Shown here: one piece after another, positions 25,984-34,336 of the stretch
Numbering within the stretch: the stretch's first letter is position 1
How the letters are laid out: every line of letters begins with the position of its first letter
Assembly (NCBI RefSeq): GCF_000192435.1
Contig: NZ_AEUD01000002.1
Coordinates: 186,001 to 250,000 of the forward strand
Source of the DNA: Gordonia neofelifaecis NRRL B-59395
GTDB lineage: Bacteria > Actinomycetota > Actinomycetes > Mycobacteriales > Mycobacteriaceae
DNA: 64,000 nt
Direction of reading: 5' to 3'
Program-made: the position numbers and the translations under genes
Notes under the pieces: generated by a model
Database searches by the model: none
The model's input: the letters and a program-made list of their open reading frames with translations, nothing else
Told to the model about the DNA's origin: nothing

Positions 25984-26415
25984 TTAGCTGGCGCTGCCGA
26001 AGGTGAGGATCGCGTAGGTGCCCAGCACGAGGATGAGGATCATCGACAGGGCGAGCAAGGTGTTCAGCCAGAAGCGGGTGGAGTCCTTGCGCGAGTAGTC
26101 GGCGATGACCGTGCGGACGCCGTTGCCGCCGTGCAGCTGCGCGAGCCAGAGCATGGTGAGGTCCCAGACCTGCCAGAAGGGCGACTTCCAGCGGTCGGCG
26201 ACGAACGAGGCGTCGATGCGGTGCACGCCGCTGTCCCACATGAGCATGATGAACATGTGGCCGAACGTCAGGACGATGAGGGCCAGGCCGGAGAAGCGCA
26301 TGAACATCCATGCGTTCTTCTCGAAGTTGCCGCGGCTGCGGATGCGCGGCGCGTTCGGCGCGTCCAGGCTGGCCGGGCGGTCGTAGGCGGTGCCGAGGGT
26401 CTTTGCTTCAGTCAT
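25984..26415 (-). CDS. sdhD: Succinate dehydrogenase membrane anchor subunit D
   Basis: 143 residues with GGGAG ahead of ATG 26415. Three membrane helices are apparent: MFMRFSGLALIVLTFGHMFI (about 37-56), VWDLTMLWLAQLHGGNGVRT (about 82-102) and LNTLLALSMILILVLGTYAI (about 117-137). The histidine in LIVLTFGHMF is a candidate haem ligand. With SdhC it anchors the complex and forms the quinone site. Confidence 0.92.
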   Translation of the reverse strand: MTEAKTLGTAYDRPASLDAPNAPRIRSRGNFEKNAWMFMRFSGLALIVLTFGHMFIMLMWDSGVHRIDASFVADRWKSPFWQVWDLTMLWLAQLHGGNGVRTVIADYSRKDSTRFWLNTLLALSMILILVLGTYAILTFGSAS

Positions 26416-26430
26416 TGTCTCTCAGCTCCC

Positions 26431-26838
26431 TTAGAACGCGTGCGTGATCAGGATCTGCAGCATGCGCACGGCGGCTGCGATGAACACGATCGCGAAGACG
26501 GTGAGGATGGTCCACAGCATCTGGCGCTGGTACTTGGCACCCTTGCCCCAGAAGTCGACGAGGATGACGCGGAGGCCGTTCAGTGCGTGGTAGAGCACGC
26601 AGAAGACGAGGCCGATCTCCATCAGGCCGATCAGCGGCGTCTTGTAGGTCTCGATGATCTCGGTGTACGAGTTCTCGTTCACCCGGATCACCGCGGTGTC
26701 GAGCACGTGCACGAAGAGGAAGAAGAAGATGGAGACGCCGGTGATGCGGTGCAACACCCACGACCACATTCCTGGGTCACCTCTATAGAGAGAGCGCTTG
26801 CGCACCGGTGCCGGTGCAACCTCTGTGGGGGTGCTCAT
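26431..26838 (-). CDS. sdhC: Succinate dehydrogenase cytochrome b556 subunit C
   Basis: 135 residues from ATG 26838 (MSTPTEVAPAPVRKRSLYRG). The SdhC signature WSWVLHRITGVSIFFFLFVHVLD (split here by position, about 26-48) contains the conserved His-Arg and a candidate haem histidine. Two more helices follow (IGLVFCVLYHALNGLRVILV and ILTVFAIVFIAAAVRMLQIL). An in-frame start further upstream (26979) adds non-conserved sequence and is not used. This is the promoter-proximal gene of the operon, facing a region with a DtxR/IdeR-like box. Confidence 0.93.
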   Translation of the reverse strand: MSTPTEVAPAPVRKRSLYRGDPGMWSWVLHRITGVSIFFFLFVHVLDTAVIRVNENSYTEIIETYKTPLIGLMEIGLVFCVLYHALNGLRVILVDFWGKGAKYQRQMLWTILTVFAIVFIAAAVRMLQILITHAF

Positions 26839-26987
26839 CGCGAAACTACGCCTCCGTTGTCGTCGACTTGGTACAGGGGCCGCAAGCGACGCGAAGGTCG
26901 CCGCAGACCCAATGCACCTGACTTTAAACCTAAGCTGAGTCTTGTCGTAAATTGCCGGAGCAATGTGATCAAGCTCCACCGATTAAA

Positions 26988-27006
26988 TTAGGTGTGCCTT
27001 ACCTAC
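26988..27006. promoter_or_regulatory. DtxR/IdeR-like iron box between sdhC and cdd
   Basis: TTAGGTGTGCCTTACCTAC matches the 19-bp IdeR/DtxR consensus (TTAGGTTAGGCTAACCTAA) at 14 positions. Its AGGT and ACCT half-sites are correctly spaced. It lies 27 bp before the proposed cdd start and 150 bp upstream of sdhC. Iron-dependent control of either gene is inferred; succinate dehydrogenase is itself an iron-rich enzyme. Confidence 0.5.
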
Positions 27007-27032
27007 TCGGATATCTGGGAATAGAGGACGAA

Positions 27033-27461
27033 TTGGCCGACGAAATCGACTTCGATGCCATCCGTGACGCTGCAAAACTGGTGATGACCAGGGCATATGC
27101 ACCCTACTCGAACTTCCCGGTCGGTGCGGCGGGAATCACACAGTCCGGCGCGGTCGTCGTCGGATGCAATGTGGAAAATGTCTCATACGGTCTCGGTATC
27201 TGTGCCGAGGTTTCGATGGTGGCGACAGGGTTCTCTCAGGGTCTATTCGGCGACGGAGAACGGGCTTCCGGAGAGCGGTTGGTGGCCGTCAGCGTCTGTG
27301 ACGCCGAAGGCACGGTCCTGACTCCGTGCGGGCGGTGCAGGCAGATCCTGCTCGAGGTCGGTGGGCCGGACCTTCTCGTCGACTCGGCGGCGGGCCCGCG
27401 CACCCTCGGCTCGTTGCTGCCCGACGCCTTCGGGCCCGGCCATCTCGAGTCGGTTCGGTGA
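27033..27461 (+). CDS. cdd: Cytidine deaminase
   Basis: 142 residues from TTG 27033, chosen for GAGG upstream and because family sequence starts at DFDAIRDAAKLVMTRAYAPY. It hydrolyses cytidine and deoxycytidine to uridine and deoxyuridine. Zinc and catalytic motifs: CNVENVSYGLGICAEVS (Cys and Glu of C-A-E) and PCGRCRQILLE (two Cys ligands). The stop overlaps the deoA GTG by 4 nt, so the two are coupled, as in M. tuberculosis Rv3315c-Rv3314c. Confidence 0.92.
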   Translation: MADEIDFDAIRDAAKLVMTRAYAPYSNFPVGAAGITQSGAVVVGCNVENVSYGLGICAEVSMVATGFSQGLFGDGERASGERLVAVSVCDAEGTVLTPCGRCRQILLEVGGPDLLVDSAAGPRTLGSLLPDAFGPGHLESVR

Positions 27462-28783
27462 GCGCGGGGTTCGACCCCGTCGGGGTGATTCTCGCGAAGA
27501 AAGAAGGTCGCGACCTCTCGCGCGAGCAGATCCGCGAGGTCGTCGCAGGCTTCACCGACGGCCGGGTGGCACCCGAGCAGATGTCGGCATTGCTGATGGC
27601 GATCGTGTTCCGCGGCATGTCGCGGCGGGAGACCGCAGACTGGACGACGGCGATGATCGACTCCGGCGTGCGGATGGACTTCTCCGACCTCGTCCGGGAC
27701 GGCCGCCCGTTGCGGACGGCGGACAAGCATTCGACGGGCGGCGTCGGCGACAAGATCACCCTGCCGCTCACCCCGCTGGTGGCGTCGTACGGTGTGGCGG
27801 TTCCGCAACTGTCGGGACGCGGACTCGGCCACACCGGCGGAACCCTCGACAAATTGGAGTCCATCCCGGGTTGGCGTGCCGATCTGACGGCCGCCGAAAT
27901 GCGGCGGTCGTTGACGGAGGTCGGTGCCGTGGTCTGCGCAGCCACCGCCGATCTGGCACCGGCAGACCGCAAGCTTTACGCCCTGCGTGACGTGACCGGG
28001 ACGGTCGCCTCGATACCGCTGATCGCGAGCAGCATCATGAGCAAGAAGATCGCCGAGGGAACCGCGTCGCTCGTCCTCGACGTGAAGGTCGGATCGGGCG
28101 CGTTCATGAAGGAGATCAGCGAGGCGAGGGAACTCGCCGAGACCATGGTCGCACTGGGCGGGGACGCCGGAGTCGACACCACCGCGCTCCTGACCGACAT
28201 GTCGACTCCGCTCGGGCGGAGCGCCGGCAACGCCGTGGAGGTGGCAGAGTCGCTCGAGGTCCTCGGCGGCGGTGGACCGGGCGACGTCGTCGAACTGACT
28301 CTCGCGCTGGCGCGGGAGATGCTCGACGCGGCGGGCAGGCCCGACGTCGATCCGGCGGACAACCTCCGTAACGGACGTGCGATGGACTCGTGGCGGGCGA
28401 TGATCGCGGCGCAGGGCGGTGACCCGGATGCGCCACTGCCGACTCCTCTTCACACGCACGAGATCCGTGCGGACGCGGACGGGTACCTCACCGGGCTGGA
28501 CGCGCTGGCGGTCGGACAGGCGGCATGGCTGCTCGGCGCCGGACGGTCGCGCCCGGGCGACCGGGTATCGGCGACCGCCGGTGTCGTGTGGCACGCGGTC
28601 GTCGGCGATCGGGTCCGACGCGGCCGGCCATTGTTGACCCTGCACACCGACGACGAGTCGACGATCGAGCGGGCGGCGGCCGCGGCCGTCGGCGCCGTCG
28701 AACTCGGCGCGGACCCGGGGTCGGCCGGACGGTCGCGGATCCTCGAGCGGGTCAGGTCAACGACAGGTCCATCTCGCCGGTGA
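27458..28783 (+). CDS. deoA: Thymidine phosphorylase
   Basis: 441 residues from GTG 27458. It phosphorolyses thymidine or deoxyuridine to base plus deoxyribose-1-phosphate. Motifs: the phosphate-binding KHSTGGVGDKITLPL (about 90-104), SGRGLGHTGGTLDKLE (about 118-133, the family signature) and IMSKKIAEGTASLVLDVKVG (about 194-213). It follows cdd directly and feeds on its product. Its last 32 bp overlap the 3' end of the convergent membrane-protein gene at 28752. Confidence 0.95.
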   Translation: MSAGFDPVGVILAKKEGRDLSREQIREVVAGFTDGRVAPEQMSALLMAIVFRGMSRRETADWTTAMIDSGVRMDFSDLVRDGRPLRTADKHSTGGVGDKITLPLTPLVASYGVAVPQLSGRGLGHTGGTLDKLESIPGWRADLTAAEMRRSLTEVGAVVCAATADLAPADRKLYALRDVTGTVASIPLIASSIMSKKIAEGTASLVLDVKVGSGAFMKEISEARELAETMVALGGDAGVDTTALLTDMSTPLGRSAGNAVEVAESLEVLGGGGPGDVVELTLALAREMLDAAGRPDVDPADNLRNGRAMDSWRAMIAAQGGDPDAPLPTPLHTHEIRADADGYLTGLDALAVGQAAWLLGAGRSRPGDRVSATAGVVWHAVVGDRVRRGRPLLTLHTDDESTIERAAAAAVGAVELGADPGSAGRSRILERVRSTTGPSRR

Positions 28784-29450
28784 ATCCGCGGTAGTAGTTG
28801 ACCAGGATCAGCGCGGCGAGCGGCAGGGTGAAGATCAGGCCGATCAGGAATGCGATCAACCCCAGGATCATCAGGATCAGCATCAGCACGACCACCATGA
28901 TCGTCGTACCCGGCCGCGCGAGCGTGAGGCGGACCGAGTCTCCGATGGCGTCGAGGGGGCCGCGGCCGCCGCCGACCGCGAACACCTGCGTCCACACGAA
29001 CATCAGACTGAGGAGAAGCGAGACCACGAGGCTCAGCACCCACTGAACGAACGACCCGGTGCCGATCAGCAACGTCACCACGGCCGTGACGAGGCTGATG
29101 ACGAGGTTCGCTATCAGGACCGGCACCAAAGCGGTGGGCCGGAAGAAGTCGGCGAACTCGGCATGGCCGGTGCGTGCGATCCGGAAGAAGCCGGTCAGCA
29201 CGCACGACAGCACCAGGGCCAGGAACAGTCCGTCGAGGATCGCGGAGATCGCGGCGCCGGTGGGAGAGGGATCGTCCCTCCAGGAGCCGGACCCGTTGGT
29301 CACGCCGCCGATGACGAACCCGACGATCATCGAGACGACTCCCCAGACGAATGTCGCCCCGACGGTCGCTCCGAGGTTGCCGGTCAGCTGTTTCAGGGAT
29401 GTCCCGAAGACAGCCGAGAGGGACGGTGTCGGTACATGTGGCGAAGTCAT
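28752..29450 (-). CDS. Multi-pass membrane protein of unknown function
   Basis: 232 residues with five to six hydrophobic segments, among them ATFVWGVVSMIVGFVIGGV (about 32-50), ISAILDGLFLALVLSCVLTG (about 68-87), LVPVLIANLVISLVTAVVTL (about 107-126) and a long helix near 180-205. Between them is the polar VFAVGGGRGPLDAIGDSVRL. The pattern resembles uncharacterised actinobacterial membrane proteins annotated as proline/glycine-rich or DUF975-like, but I cannot place it firmly. Its 3' end overlaps convergent deoA by 32 bp. Confidence 0.7.
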   Translation of the reverse strand: MTSPHVPTPSLSAVFGTSLKQLTGNLGATVGATFVWGVVSMIVGFVIGGVTNGSGSWRDDPSPTGAAISAILDGLFLALVLSCVLTGFFRIARTGHAEFADFFRPTALVPVLIANLVISLVTAVVTLLIGTGSFVQWVLSLVVSLLLSLMFVWTQVFAVGGGRGPLDAIGDSVRLTLARPGTTIMVVVLMLILMILGLIAFLIGLIFTLPLAALILVNYYRGFTGEMDLSLT

Positions 29451-29557
29451 CGGGTCTCCTCGGGATCCGGGGCGCTGGGCCGCTCCGCCCTTGAGCCTAG
29501 TGCCCGGGGAGTGCGAACGCCCGGTGGTGTCGGGCGCCGACCGCTACCTTGGATCGC

Positions 29558-30592
29558 ATGGTCGACAAGCGGATTCGCATCGGATACCAGATTCCCAACT
29601 TCAGCTACCCCGATCCACTGGACCCGGCGATCACCGGGCCGGACTCGAACATCTTTCCGACAGTCGCGGCGCAGGTGCGGGAGGCTGAGGCGGCCGGTTT
29701 CGACACCGTGTTCGTGATGGACCACTTCTATCAACTGCCCGGGATCGGTGCACCGAGTGAGCCGATGCTGGAGTCGTACACGACGCTCCTCGCCGCCACG
29801 CGACGCCTACCGAGCTCGTGCGAGTTCGTGCCGGGAGGACCAGCGGCTGCTCTGGTCACCGGCAACACCTACCGCAACCCCGCGATGCTCGCGAAGACGG
29901 TGACCACCCTCGACGTCGTCAGCGGCGGCCGGGCGGTGCTTGCGATCGGTGCCGGGTGGTTCCAACTCGAGCATGATCAGATGGGATTCGAGTTCGGCAC
30001 TTTCACCGACCGCTTCGAGCGGCTGTCGGAGGCGCTCGAGATCATCTCACCGATGCTGCGCGGCGGGCGGCCCGAACTCGACGGCAAATGGTATCGGGCG
30101 CACGGCACCCTGAATCGGCCACGACTGCGCGACGATCTGCCGATCATGCTCGGCGGCGGTGGAGAGAAGAAGACGTTCGGTCTGGCCGCGCGGTACGCCG
30201 ACCATCTCAACGTGATCTGCAATGCGTCGGAGCTGCCGCGCAAACTCGATGCGCTCGCCGCGCGGTGCGAAGAGACCGGTCGCGACCGCGACACGCTGGA
30301 GACGAGCTTCCTGTCGTTCGTGATGATGGACACCGACGGCGACCGGGCGCGGTCGCTCGCACATGACTACCTGCGCAAATCGGGAGTTGATCCCGACACG
30401 CTCGACGACGAGACGTACGCCAGGGCCACCGACCGGATGTTCATCGGCACCCCCGACGATGTCGCGGAGCAACTGCAGCGGCGAGTGCTGGATCCCGGAA
30501 TCGACGGCATCGTCGTCAACATGGTCGCGAACGGTCATGTGCCCGGCCAGGTCACGGAGGCCGGGACCATGCTGAGGGCGCTGCTGAACTGA
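29558..30592 (+). CDS. LLM-class F420-dependent oxidoreductase
   Basis: 344 residues from ATG 29558. A luciferase-like (beta/alpha)8 protein, probably using cofactor F420: [64 protein letters not shown], and [20 protein letters not shown]. The substrate is unknown. Odd point: between Tyr 74 and the conserved [10 protein letters not shown] (99) there are about 7 more residues than in relatives, and the text there ([17 protein letters not shown]) is unlike the family. Another frame over the same bases reads TELVRVRAG, close to the expected TERVRLGA, so two compensating frameshifts are possible. Confidence 0.88.
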   Translation: MVDKRIRIGYQIPNFSYPDPLDPAITGPDSNIFPTVAAQVREAEAAGFDTVFVMDHFYQLPGIGAPSEPMLESYTTLLAATRRLPSSCEFVPGGPAAALVTGNTYRNPAMLAKTVTTLDVVSGGRAVLAIGAGWFQLEHDQMGFEFGTFTDRFERLSEALEIISPMLRGGRPELDGKWYRAHGTLNRPRLRDDLPIMLGGGGEKKTFGLAARYADHLNVICNASELPRKLDALAARCEETGRDRDTLETSFLSFVMMDTDGDRARSLAHDYLRKSGVDPDTLDDETYARATDRMFIGTPDDVAEQLQRRVLDPGIDGIVVNMVANGHVPGQVTEAGTMLRALLN

Positions 30593-30660
30593 CGCGGCGA
30601 CGCCGACGACGTGGACCCGCTTGTCGCGCGTTCGCGTCGGATCGGCGCTACCGTCGGGGC

Positions 30661-31779
30661 ATGGCCAGCCCCGTCACGATCACCGCCGACGAGTGCCGAT
30701 TGGCACCGAAAGTGCTGTTGCACGACCATCTCGACGGTGGCCTGCGACCGTCCACCGTCCTCGACCTGGCCCGGCGGCAGGGGTACGACGCCCTGCCCGC
30801 CGACACGGCCGACGACCTGGCCGAGTGGTTTGCGACCGCGGCGGACAGCGGGTCGCTGGAACGCTATCTCGAGACCTTCGCGCACACCGTCGCCGTGATG
30901 CAGAGCGCGGGCGCGCTGGAGCGTGTCGCCCGGGAATGCGTCGAGGACCTGCACGCCGACGGCGTGGTCTACGCCGAGGTCCGCTTCGCGCCCGAGCTGC
31001 ATCTGGAGGCGGGCCTCTCGCTGGACGAGGTGGTCGTCGCGGTGCTCCGGGGATTCGCCTCCGGTGAGGAAGCCGCGGCGGCGTCCGGCCGGCCGATCAT
31101 CGTCCGCTGCCTCGTGACGGCGATGCGGCATGCGGCACGATCGCGGGAGATCGCGGAACTGGCCGTCCGATTCCGCGGCCGCGGTGTCGTCGGCTTCGAC
31201 ATCGCGGGCGCAGAGGCCGGAAACCCGCCGAGCAGGCACCTCGATGCGTTCGAATACCTCCGTGGCGAGTGCTCGCATTTCACCATTCACGCGGGTGAGG
31301 CGTTCGGCCTGCCGTCGATCCATGAAGCCGTCGCCTTCTGCGGCACCGATCGCCTCGGGCATGGCGTGCGCGTGATCGACGACATCGTGCTTCCGGCGGG
31401 CGCCGCGCCGACCGATCCGTCGTTCGGCGGCGCGAAGCTGGGCCGGGTGGCCGACTACGTGCGTGACAAGCGGATTCCGCTGGAACTGTGCCCGAGCAGC
31501 AACGTGCAGACCGGAGCGGTCGCCTCACTGGCCGACCACCCGTTCAACATCCTCGCGAAACTGCGGTTCCGCGTCACCGTGAACACCGACAACCGGCTGA
31601 TGAGCAACACGACCATGAGCCGCGAGTTCATGGTTCTGCACCAGCAGTTCGGATACGGCTGGGCCGACTTCGAGCGATTCACCGTCAACGCGATGAAATC
31701 GGCGTTCCTCCCGTTCGATGAGCGCCTCCGGCTGATCGACGAGGTGATCAAACCGGGCTTCGCCGTGCTCATGGGGTGA
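30661..31779 (+). CDS. add: Adenosine deaminase
   Basis: 372 residues. It converts adenosine to inosine in purine salvage. Metal and catalytic residues: [10 protein letters not shown] (two His, about 21-26), [18 protein letters not shown] (His and catalytic Glu, about 209-215), DRLGHGVRV (His) and [13 protein letters not shown] (Asp, in the TDNRLMS form seen in mycobacterial enzymes). It lies on the same strand as cdd-deoA, separated from them by two other genes. M. tuberculosis has add directly after deoA. Confidence 0.95.
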   Translation: MASPVTITADECRLAPKVLLHDHLDGGLRPSTVLDLARRQGYDALPADTADDLAEWFATAADSGSLERYLETFAHTVAVMQSAGALERVARECVEDLHADGVVYAEVRFAPELHLEAGLSLDEVVVAVLRGFASGEEAAAASGRPIIVRCLVTAMRHAARSREIAELAVRFRGRGVVGFDIAGAEAGNPPSRHLDAFEYLRGECSHFTIHAGEAFGLPSIHEAVAFCGTDRLGHGVRVIDDIVLPAGAAPTDPSFGGAKLGRVADYVRDKRIPLELCPSSNVQTGAVASLADHPFNILAKLRFRVTVNTDNRLMSNTTMSREFMVLHQQFGYGWADFERFTVNAMKSAFLPFDERLRLIDEVIKPGFAVLMG

Positions 31780-31846
31780 TCGGCGGTCTGTCAAGCAGGT
31801 CCCGTATTTCCGCAGGTCAGGCGAGAACGAAGCGACTGACGAGATC

Positions 31847-31891
31847 AAGGCTGTCGTTTGGTGTCTCCTGGTGGCACCAAACGACAGCTTT
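31847..31891. terminator. Hairpin between convergent genes (repeat family B, copy 2)
   Basis: AAGGCTGTCGTTTGGTG (31847-31863) pairs with CACCAAACGACAGCTTT (31875-31891) with one G-T wobble, around the loop TCTCCTGGTGG. The loop and outline equal the hairpin at 4068-4116, while stem positions differ in a pair-preserving way. It lies between add (ends 31779) and the convergent gene ending at 31959, and should terminate both. Confidence 0.8.
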
Positions 31892-31958
31892 AGTCCGTCA
31901 GTGTGTGGATCTCGTTACGCCGCCGAGGCTACTCGACCACCCGGGGCCCGACGGGTGG

Positions 31959-33215
31959 CTACCCGCGCTTGACCAGGCGGTCCTCGAAGTCGTGGACCAG
32001 CGCGCGCCAGACCTCGGCTTCGTTGTCGAAGGGGCCGGAGGGTGCGAGGCGCTTGGGGTCGGGGTTGACGGCGTAGTCGACGAACCAGCCGAGCGGGGTG
32101 GTGGTCGCCAACGCCTCGTTGACGGTGTCGATGCCCGCATAGTCGGCGGCGTCGGTCAGGAGCTCCACGGCGAGATCGAGCTGGTGGCTGTCGACACGGC
32201 GGGGTCCGTCGAGGATGTCCTCGCCGATGCCCTGGAGGGCGTAGACGTTCTCCGAGAGGACGTCGAACTCGATCTCGTTCGTGTCGGCGGCGGACTGGAC
32301 CTCGCTGAACGTCGACAGCTTCGCCAGATCGTGGTCGTCGTTGTCCGCGAGGAATCGGGTCAGCGCACGCTCGGAACCGAAGCCGTACACGGTGCCCTTC
32401 TTACCGAGGAACACTGGATCGTCCCCGAGGTAGCACCGCAGCGTCAGGAACTCGCCGCCGTCGGTGTAGATGCGGATCGGGTCGATGCCGACGCCGGCCC
32501 AGAAGTCGTCCTCGTCGATCTCGTCCTCGACGTCGTCGTCCTCCTCCGCATCGTCGTCCTCGTCCTCCAGAGGATCGACCGAATCGAACTCCGGCTCGTC
32601 CTCGTCCTCGGCCGAGGCGGCGGCTGCCAACTCGTCCTCGGCGACGGTGACCGCGTCGGCGTCGACCTTCGGCACCGTGATGACGTCGTCCAGGGCGTCG
32701 ATGACGTCGTCCCAGTGCTTGGCGATCAGGCGACCGATGCGCACCCACAGGTCGACGCCGTCGCGACCGGTGAAGTTGTTGGTTCCGACGGTGACGGCGC
32801 CGAGGATCGGATTGCCGTTGAAGAACTTGGTGACGGCGGCGAGCTCGCACACCTCACCGATGATGCGGACGATCTCGAGGGCGTCCTCCAGCTCGGCGAG
32901 GACCTCGGGACGAGGATCCTCCGCGGCCAGTTCGGGCACACCGATGAGGTCGTAGCTGTGCTTGTCGTCGGGCACCAGCTCGGACGCCTGCAGCTTCTTG
33001 ATCGTCTCCCACGCGGGGTGGTCGACGAGGTCGTTGTCGTCGTCGGTGCGGACGAACGCCGTCAGTTCGGCGACGCCGGGAAGGGCGTAGAGGTCGTCGT
33101 CGAGACCGAGGAACGCTTCCCACTCGTCATCGCCCTCGCGCCACCGCGGAGCCCACAGTGTGAAGAGGTTGCCTTCGGTCAGTCCGAGTTCGATGGGAAC
33201 GATGTCACCGGCCAT
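31959..33215 (-). CDS. Conserved actinobacterial acidic protein (Rv3311-like)
   Basis: 418 residues from ATG 33215 (MAGDIVPIELGLTEGNLFTL); a GTG at 33221 is an alternative. Two folded parts flank a highly acidic linker of Asp/Glu (about residues 205-245, e.g. DPLEDEDDDAEEDDDVEDE). The N-terminal part has WAPRWREGDDEWEAFLGLDD and FVRTDDDNDLVDHPAW. The C-terminal part repeats this theme (YGFGSERALTRFLADNDDHD), suggesting an internal duplication. Family members are conserved through Mycobacteriales and are often mislabelled primosomal protein. Function is unknown. Context matches M. tuberculosis: Rv3311 lies close to add (Rv3313c). Confidence 0.8.
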   Translation of the reverse strand: MAGDIVPIELGLTEGNLFTLWAPRWREGDDEWEAFLGLDDDLYALPGVAELTAFVRTDDDNDLVDHPAWETIKKLQASELVPDDKHSYDLIGVPELAAEDPRPEVLAELEDALEIVRIIGEVCELAAVTKFFNGNPILGAVTVGTNNFTGRDGVDLWVRIGRLIAKHWDDVIDALDDVITVPKVDADAVTVAEDELAAAASAEDEDEPEFDSVDPLEDEDDDAEEDDDVEDEIDEDDFWAGVGIDPIRIYTDGGEFLTLRCYLGDDPVFLGKKGTVYGFGSERALTRFLADNDDHDLAKLSTFSEVQSAADTNEIEFDVLSENVYALQGIGEDILDGPRRVDSHQLDLAVELLTDAADYAGIDTVNEALATTTPLGWFVDYAVNPDPKRLAPSGPFDNEAEVWRALVHDFEDRLVKRG

Positions 33216-33306
33216 GGTCACAGAGCCTAATCAAGTTCGTCCGAGCCTGCTGCACGGGGCCGGGGATCGAGTGTCGCCCGGTCCGCGCAGCCGGCCCGAC
33301 GAACCG

Positions 33307-33600
33307 TCAGCGGCCGGTCATCGCATCGGTCGGCCCGGTCATCGCGTCACTGGTCGGAGAGCCCGTCATTCCGCTGTTCGGCGGAGTCATGTCCGGGTTC
33401 TTCATGTCGGATGAGTGAGGCGTCATCATGTCCGGGTTCTTCATGTCGGATGAGTGAGGCGCCATCATGTCCGAGCTCTGCATGACAGACGAGTGCGGCG
33501 CTTCCGGCTTCGGGTCGCCGCATGCGGACAGGAGCACGGTCAGCGCTCCGGCTGCGACGATGGCGGCGGCAGCGGTGCGCCGGGTGGTCAGCGAAATCAT
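33307..33600 (-). CDS. Met/His-rich repeat lipoprotein, likely SigK regulon member
   Basis: 97 residues from ATG 33600, with AAGGGGA upstream. N-terminal signal MISLTTRRTAAAAIVAAGAL is followed by a lipobox (LLSAC, Cys 27), so it is a membrane-anchored lipoprotein. The mature part is a low-complexity Met/His/Ser/Asp/Pro sequence built on a 13-residue unit like PHSSDMKNPDMMT, with 11 Met and 3 His. Met/His-rich exported repeats often bind copper. It is divergent from sigK and has its own SigK-like promoter, the position held by mpt83/mpt70-type antigens in mycobacteria. The metal role is inference. Confidence 0.75.
   Translation of the reverse strand: MISLTTRRTAAAAIVAAGALTVLLSACGDPKPEAPHSSVMQSSDMMAPHSSDMKNPDMMTPHSSDMKNPDMTPPNSGMTGSPTSDAMTGPTDAMTGR
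33388..33504. repeat. Three 39-bp tandem repeats inside the lipoprotein gene
   Basis: Units start at 33388, 33427 and 33466. The first two are nearly identical over 35 bp (CATGTCCGGGTTCTTCATGT...), while the third is diverged. Each encodes 13 residues, so unit number can change without frame loss. Confidence 0.9.
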
Positions 33601-33651
33601 GGGATCCCCTTCGTCAGATGTGACCACGCCTTCGGTGGCCCTCACTGAACG

Positions 33652-33678
33652 GTTCGGAGCAGCGGCCCGTGTGGATGG
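33652..33678 (-). promoter_or_regulatory. SigK-like promoter of the Met/His-rich lipoprotein
   Basis: On the minus strand CCATCC (33678-33673) and CCGAAC (33657-33652) are separated by 15 bp. The known mycobacterial SigK elements are CCATCC and CCGAAT. The start codon is 51 bp downstream at 33600. Confidence 0.65.
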
Positions 33679-33725
33679 GTTCGATCCGTTCCCGGCCGAA
33701 CCTCACTGGCACGCTCGGCGGAGAC

Positions 33726-33752
33726 CAATCCGTGACGCGCGCGGTGTCGAAT
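33726..33752 (+). promoter_or_regulatory. SigK-like autoregulatory promoter of sigK
   Basis: CAATCC (33726-33731) and TCGAAT (33747-33752) again have a 15-bp spacer, as in the divergent lipoprotein promoter. The -10 element overlaps the ATG at 33751, which supports ATG 33766 as the true sigK start and gives a very short 5' leader. Confidence 0.55.
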
Positions 33753-33765
33753 GGTTGGTGTGGAC

Positions 33766-34335
33766 ATGACGAATCAGCGGGTGGCGGTCGACTCGGCGGT
33801 GTCGCTCGACGATCTGCTCGTGGCGGTCGGCGGCGGTGATCGTGACGCGTTCGGCGCGCTCTTCGACGAACTCGGCCCGCGGACCCTGGCACTGGCGCAT
33901 CGGGTGGTCGGCAGCAGGGCCCGCGGCGAGGAGGTCCTGCAGGAGGCGTGGCTGCAGGTGTGGCGCACCGCGGCCGCCTATGACCGTGATCGCGGCAGCG
34001 CGCGCGCCTGGATCACCACGCTCGTGCACCGCCGGGCGGTCGACACAGTCCGTCACGATGTCGCCGAACACCGCCGCGACCAGCGATTCGAGTCTGCCCG
34101 GGAGCCGGATTTCGACTCGGTCAGCGATGACGTCGTCGCCCGCGACGAGCACTTGCGGGTGCGCGGCTGTCTGAACACGCTGACCGACAAACAGCGAGAG
34201 GCGATCGACCGCGCCTATTTCGGGGGGCTGACCTATGCGGAGGTCGCGTCGGTGCTCGCCGTGAATCCGGCGACGGTGAAGACCCGGATCCGCGACGGAC
34301 TGCAGCGGCTCCGCGCGTGCATGGGAGGCAAGTGA
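33766..34335 (+). CDS. sigK: ECF sigma factor, SigK type
   Basis: 189 residues from ATG 33766 (MTNQRVAVDSAVSLDDLLVA). Region 2 is LFDELGPRTLALAHRVVGSR then EEVLQEAWLQVWRTAAAYDR (about 29-75). Region 4 is LTDKQREAIDRAYFGGLTYA then EVASVLAVNPATVKTRIRDG (about 138-178). The partner anti-sigma gene starts 1 bp after the stop, and dipZ follows, the same set as the mycobacterial SigK locus. It is therefore expected to direct transcription of exported antigens and redox proteins when RskA is inactivated. A SigK-like promoter precedes its own gene. Confidence 0.85.
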   Translation: MTNQRVAVDSAVSLDDLLVAVGGGDRDAFGALFDELGPRTLALAHRVVGSRARGEEVLQEAWLQVWRTAAAYDRDRGSARAWITTLVHRRAVDTVRHDVAEHRRDQRFESAREPDFDSVSDDVVARDEHLRVRGCLNTLTDKQREAIDRAYFGGLTYAEVASVLAVNPATVKTRIRDGLQRLRACMGGK

Positions 34336-34336
34336 G

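Noticed and set aside
24201-26006. 601-codon ORF opposite sdhA
   Set aside because: Shadow of sdhA; composition and residue pattern are those of an antisense frame.
33388-33504. CRISPR-like repeats
   Set aside because: Units are contiguous, in frame and coding, with no spacers and no cas genes nearby.
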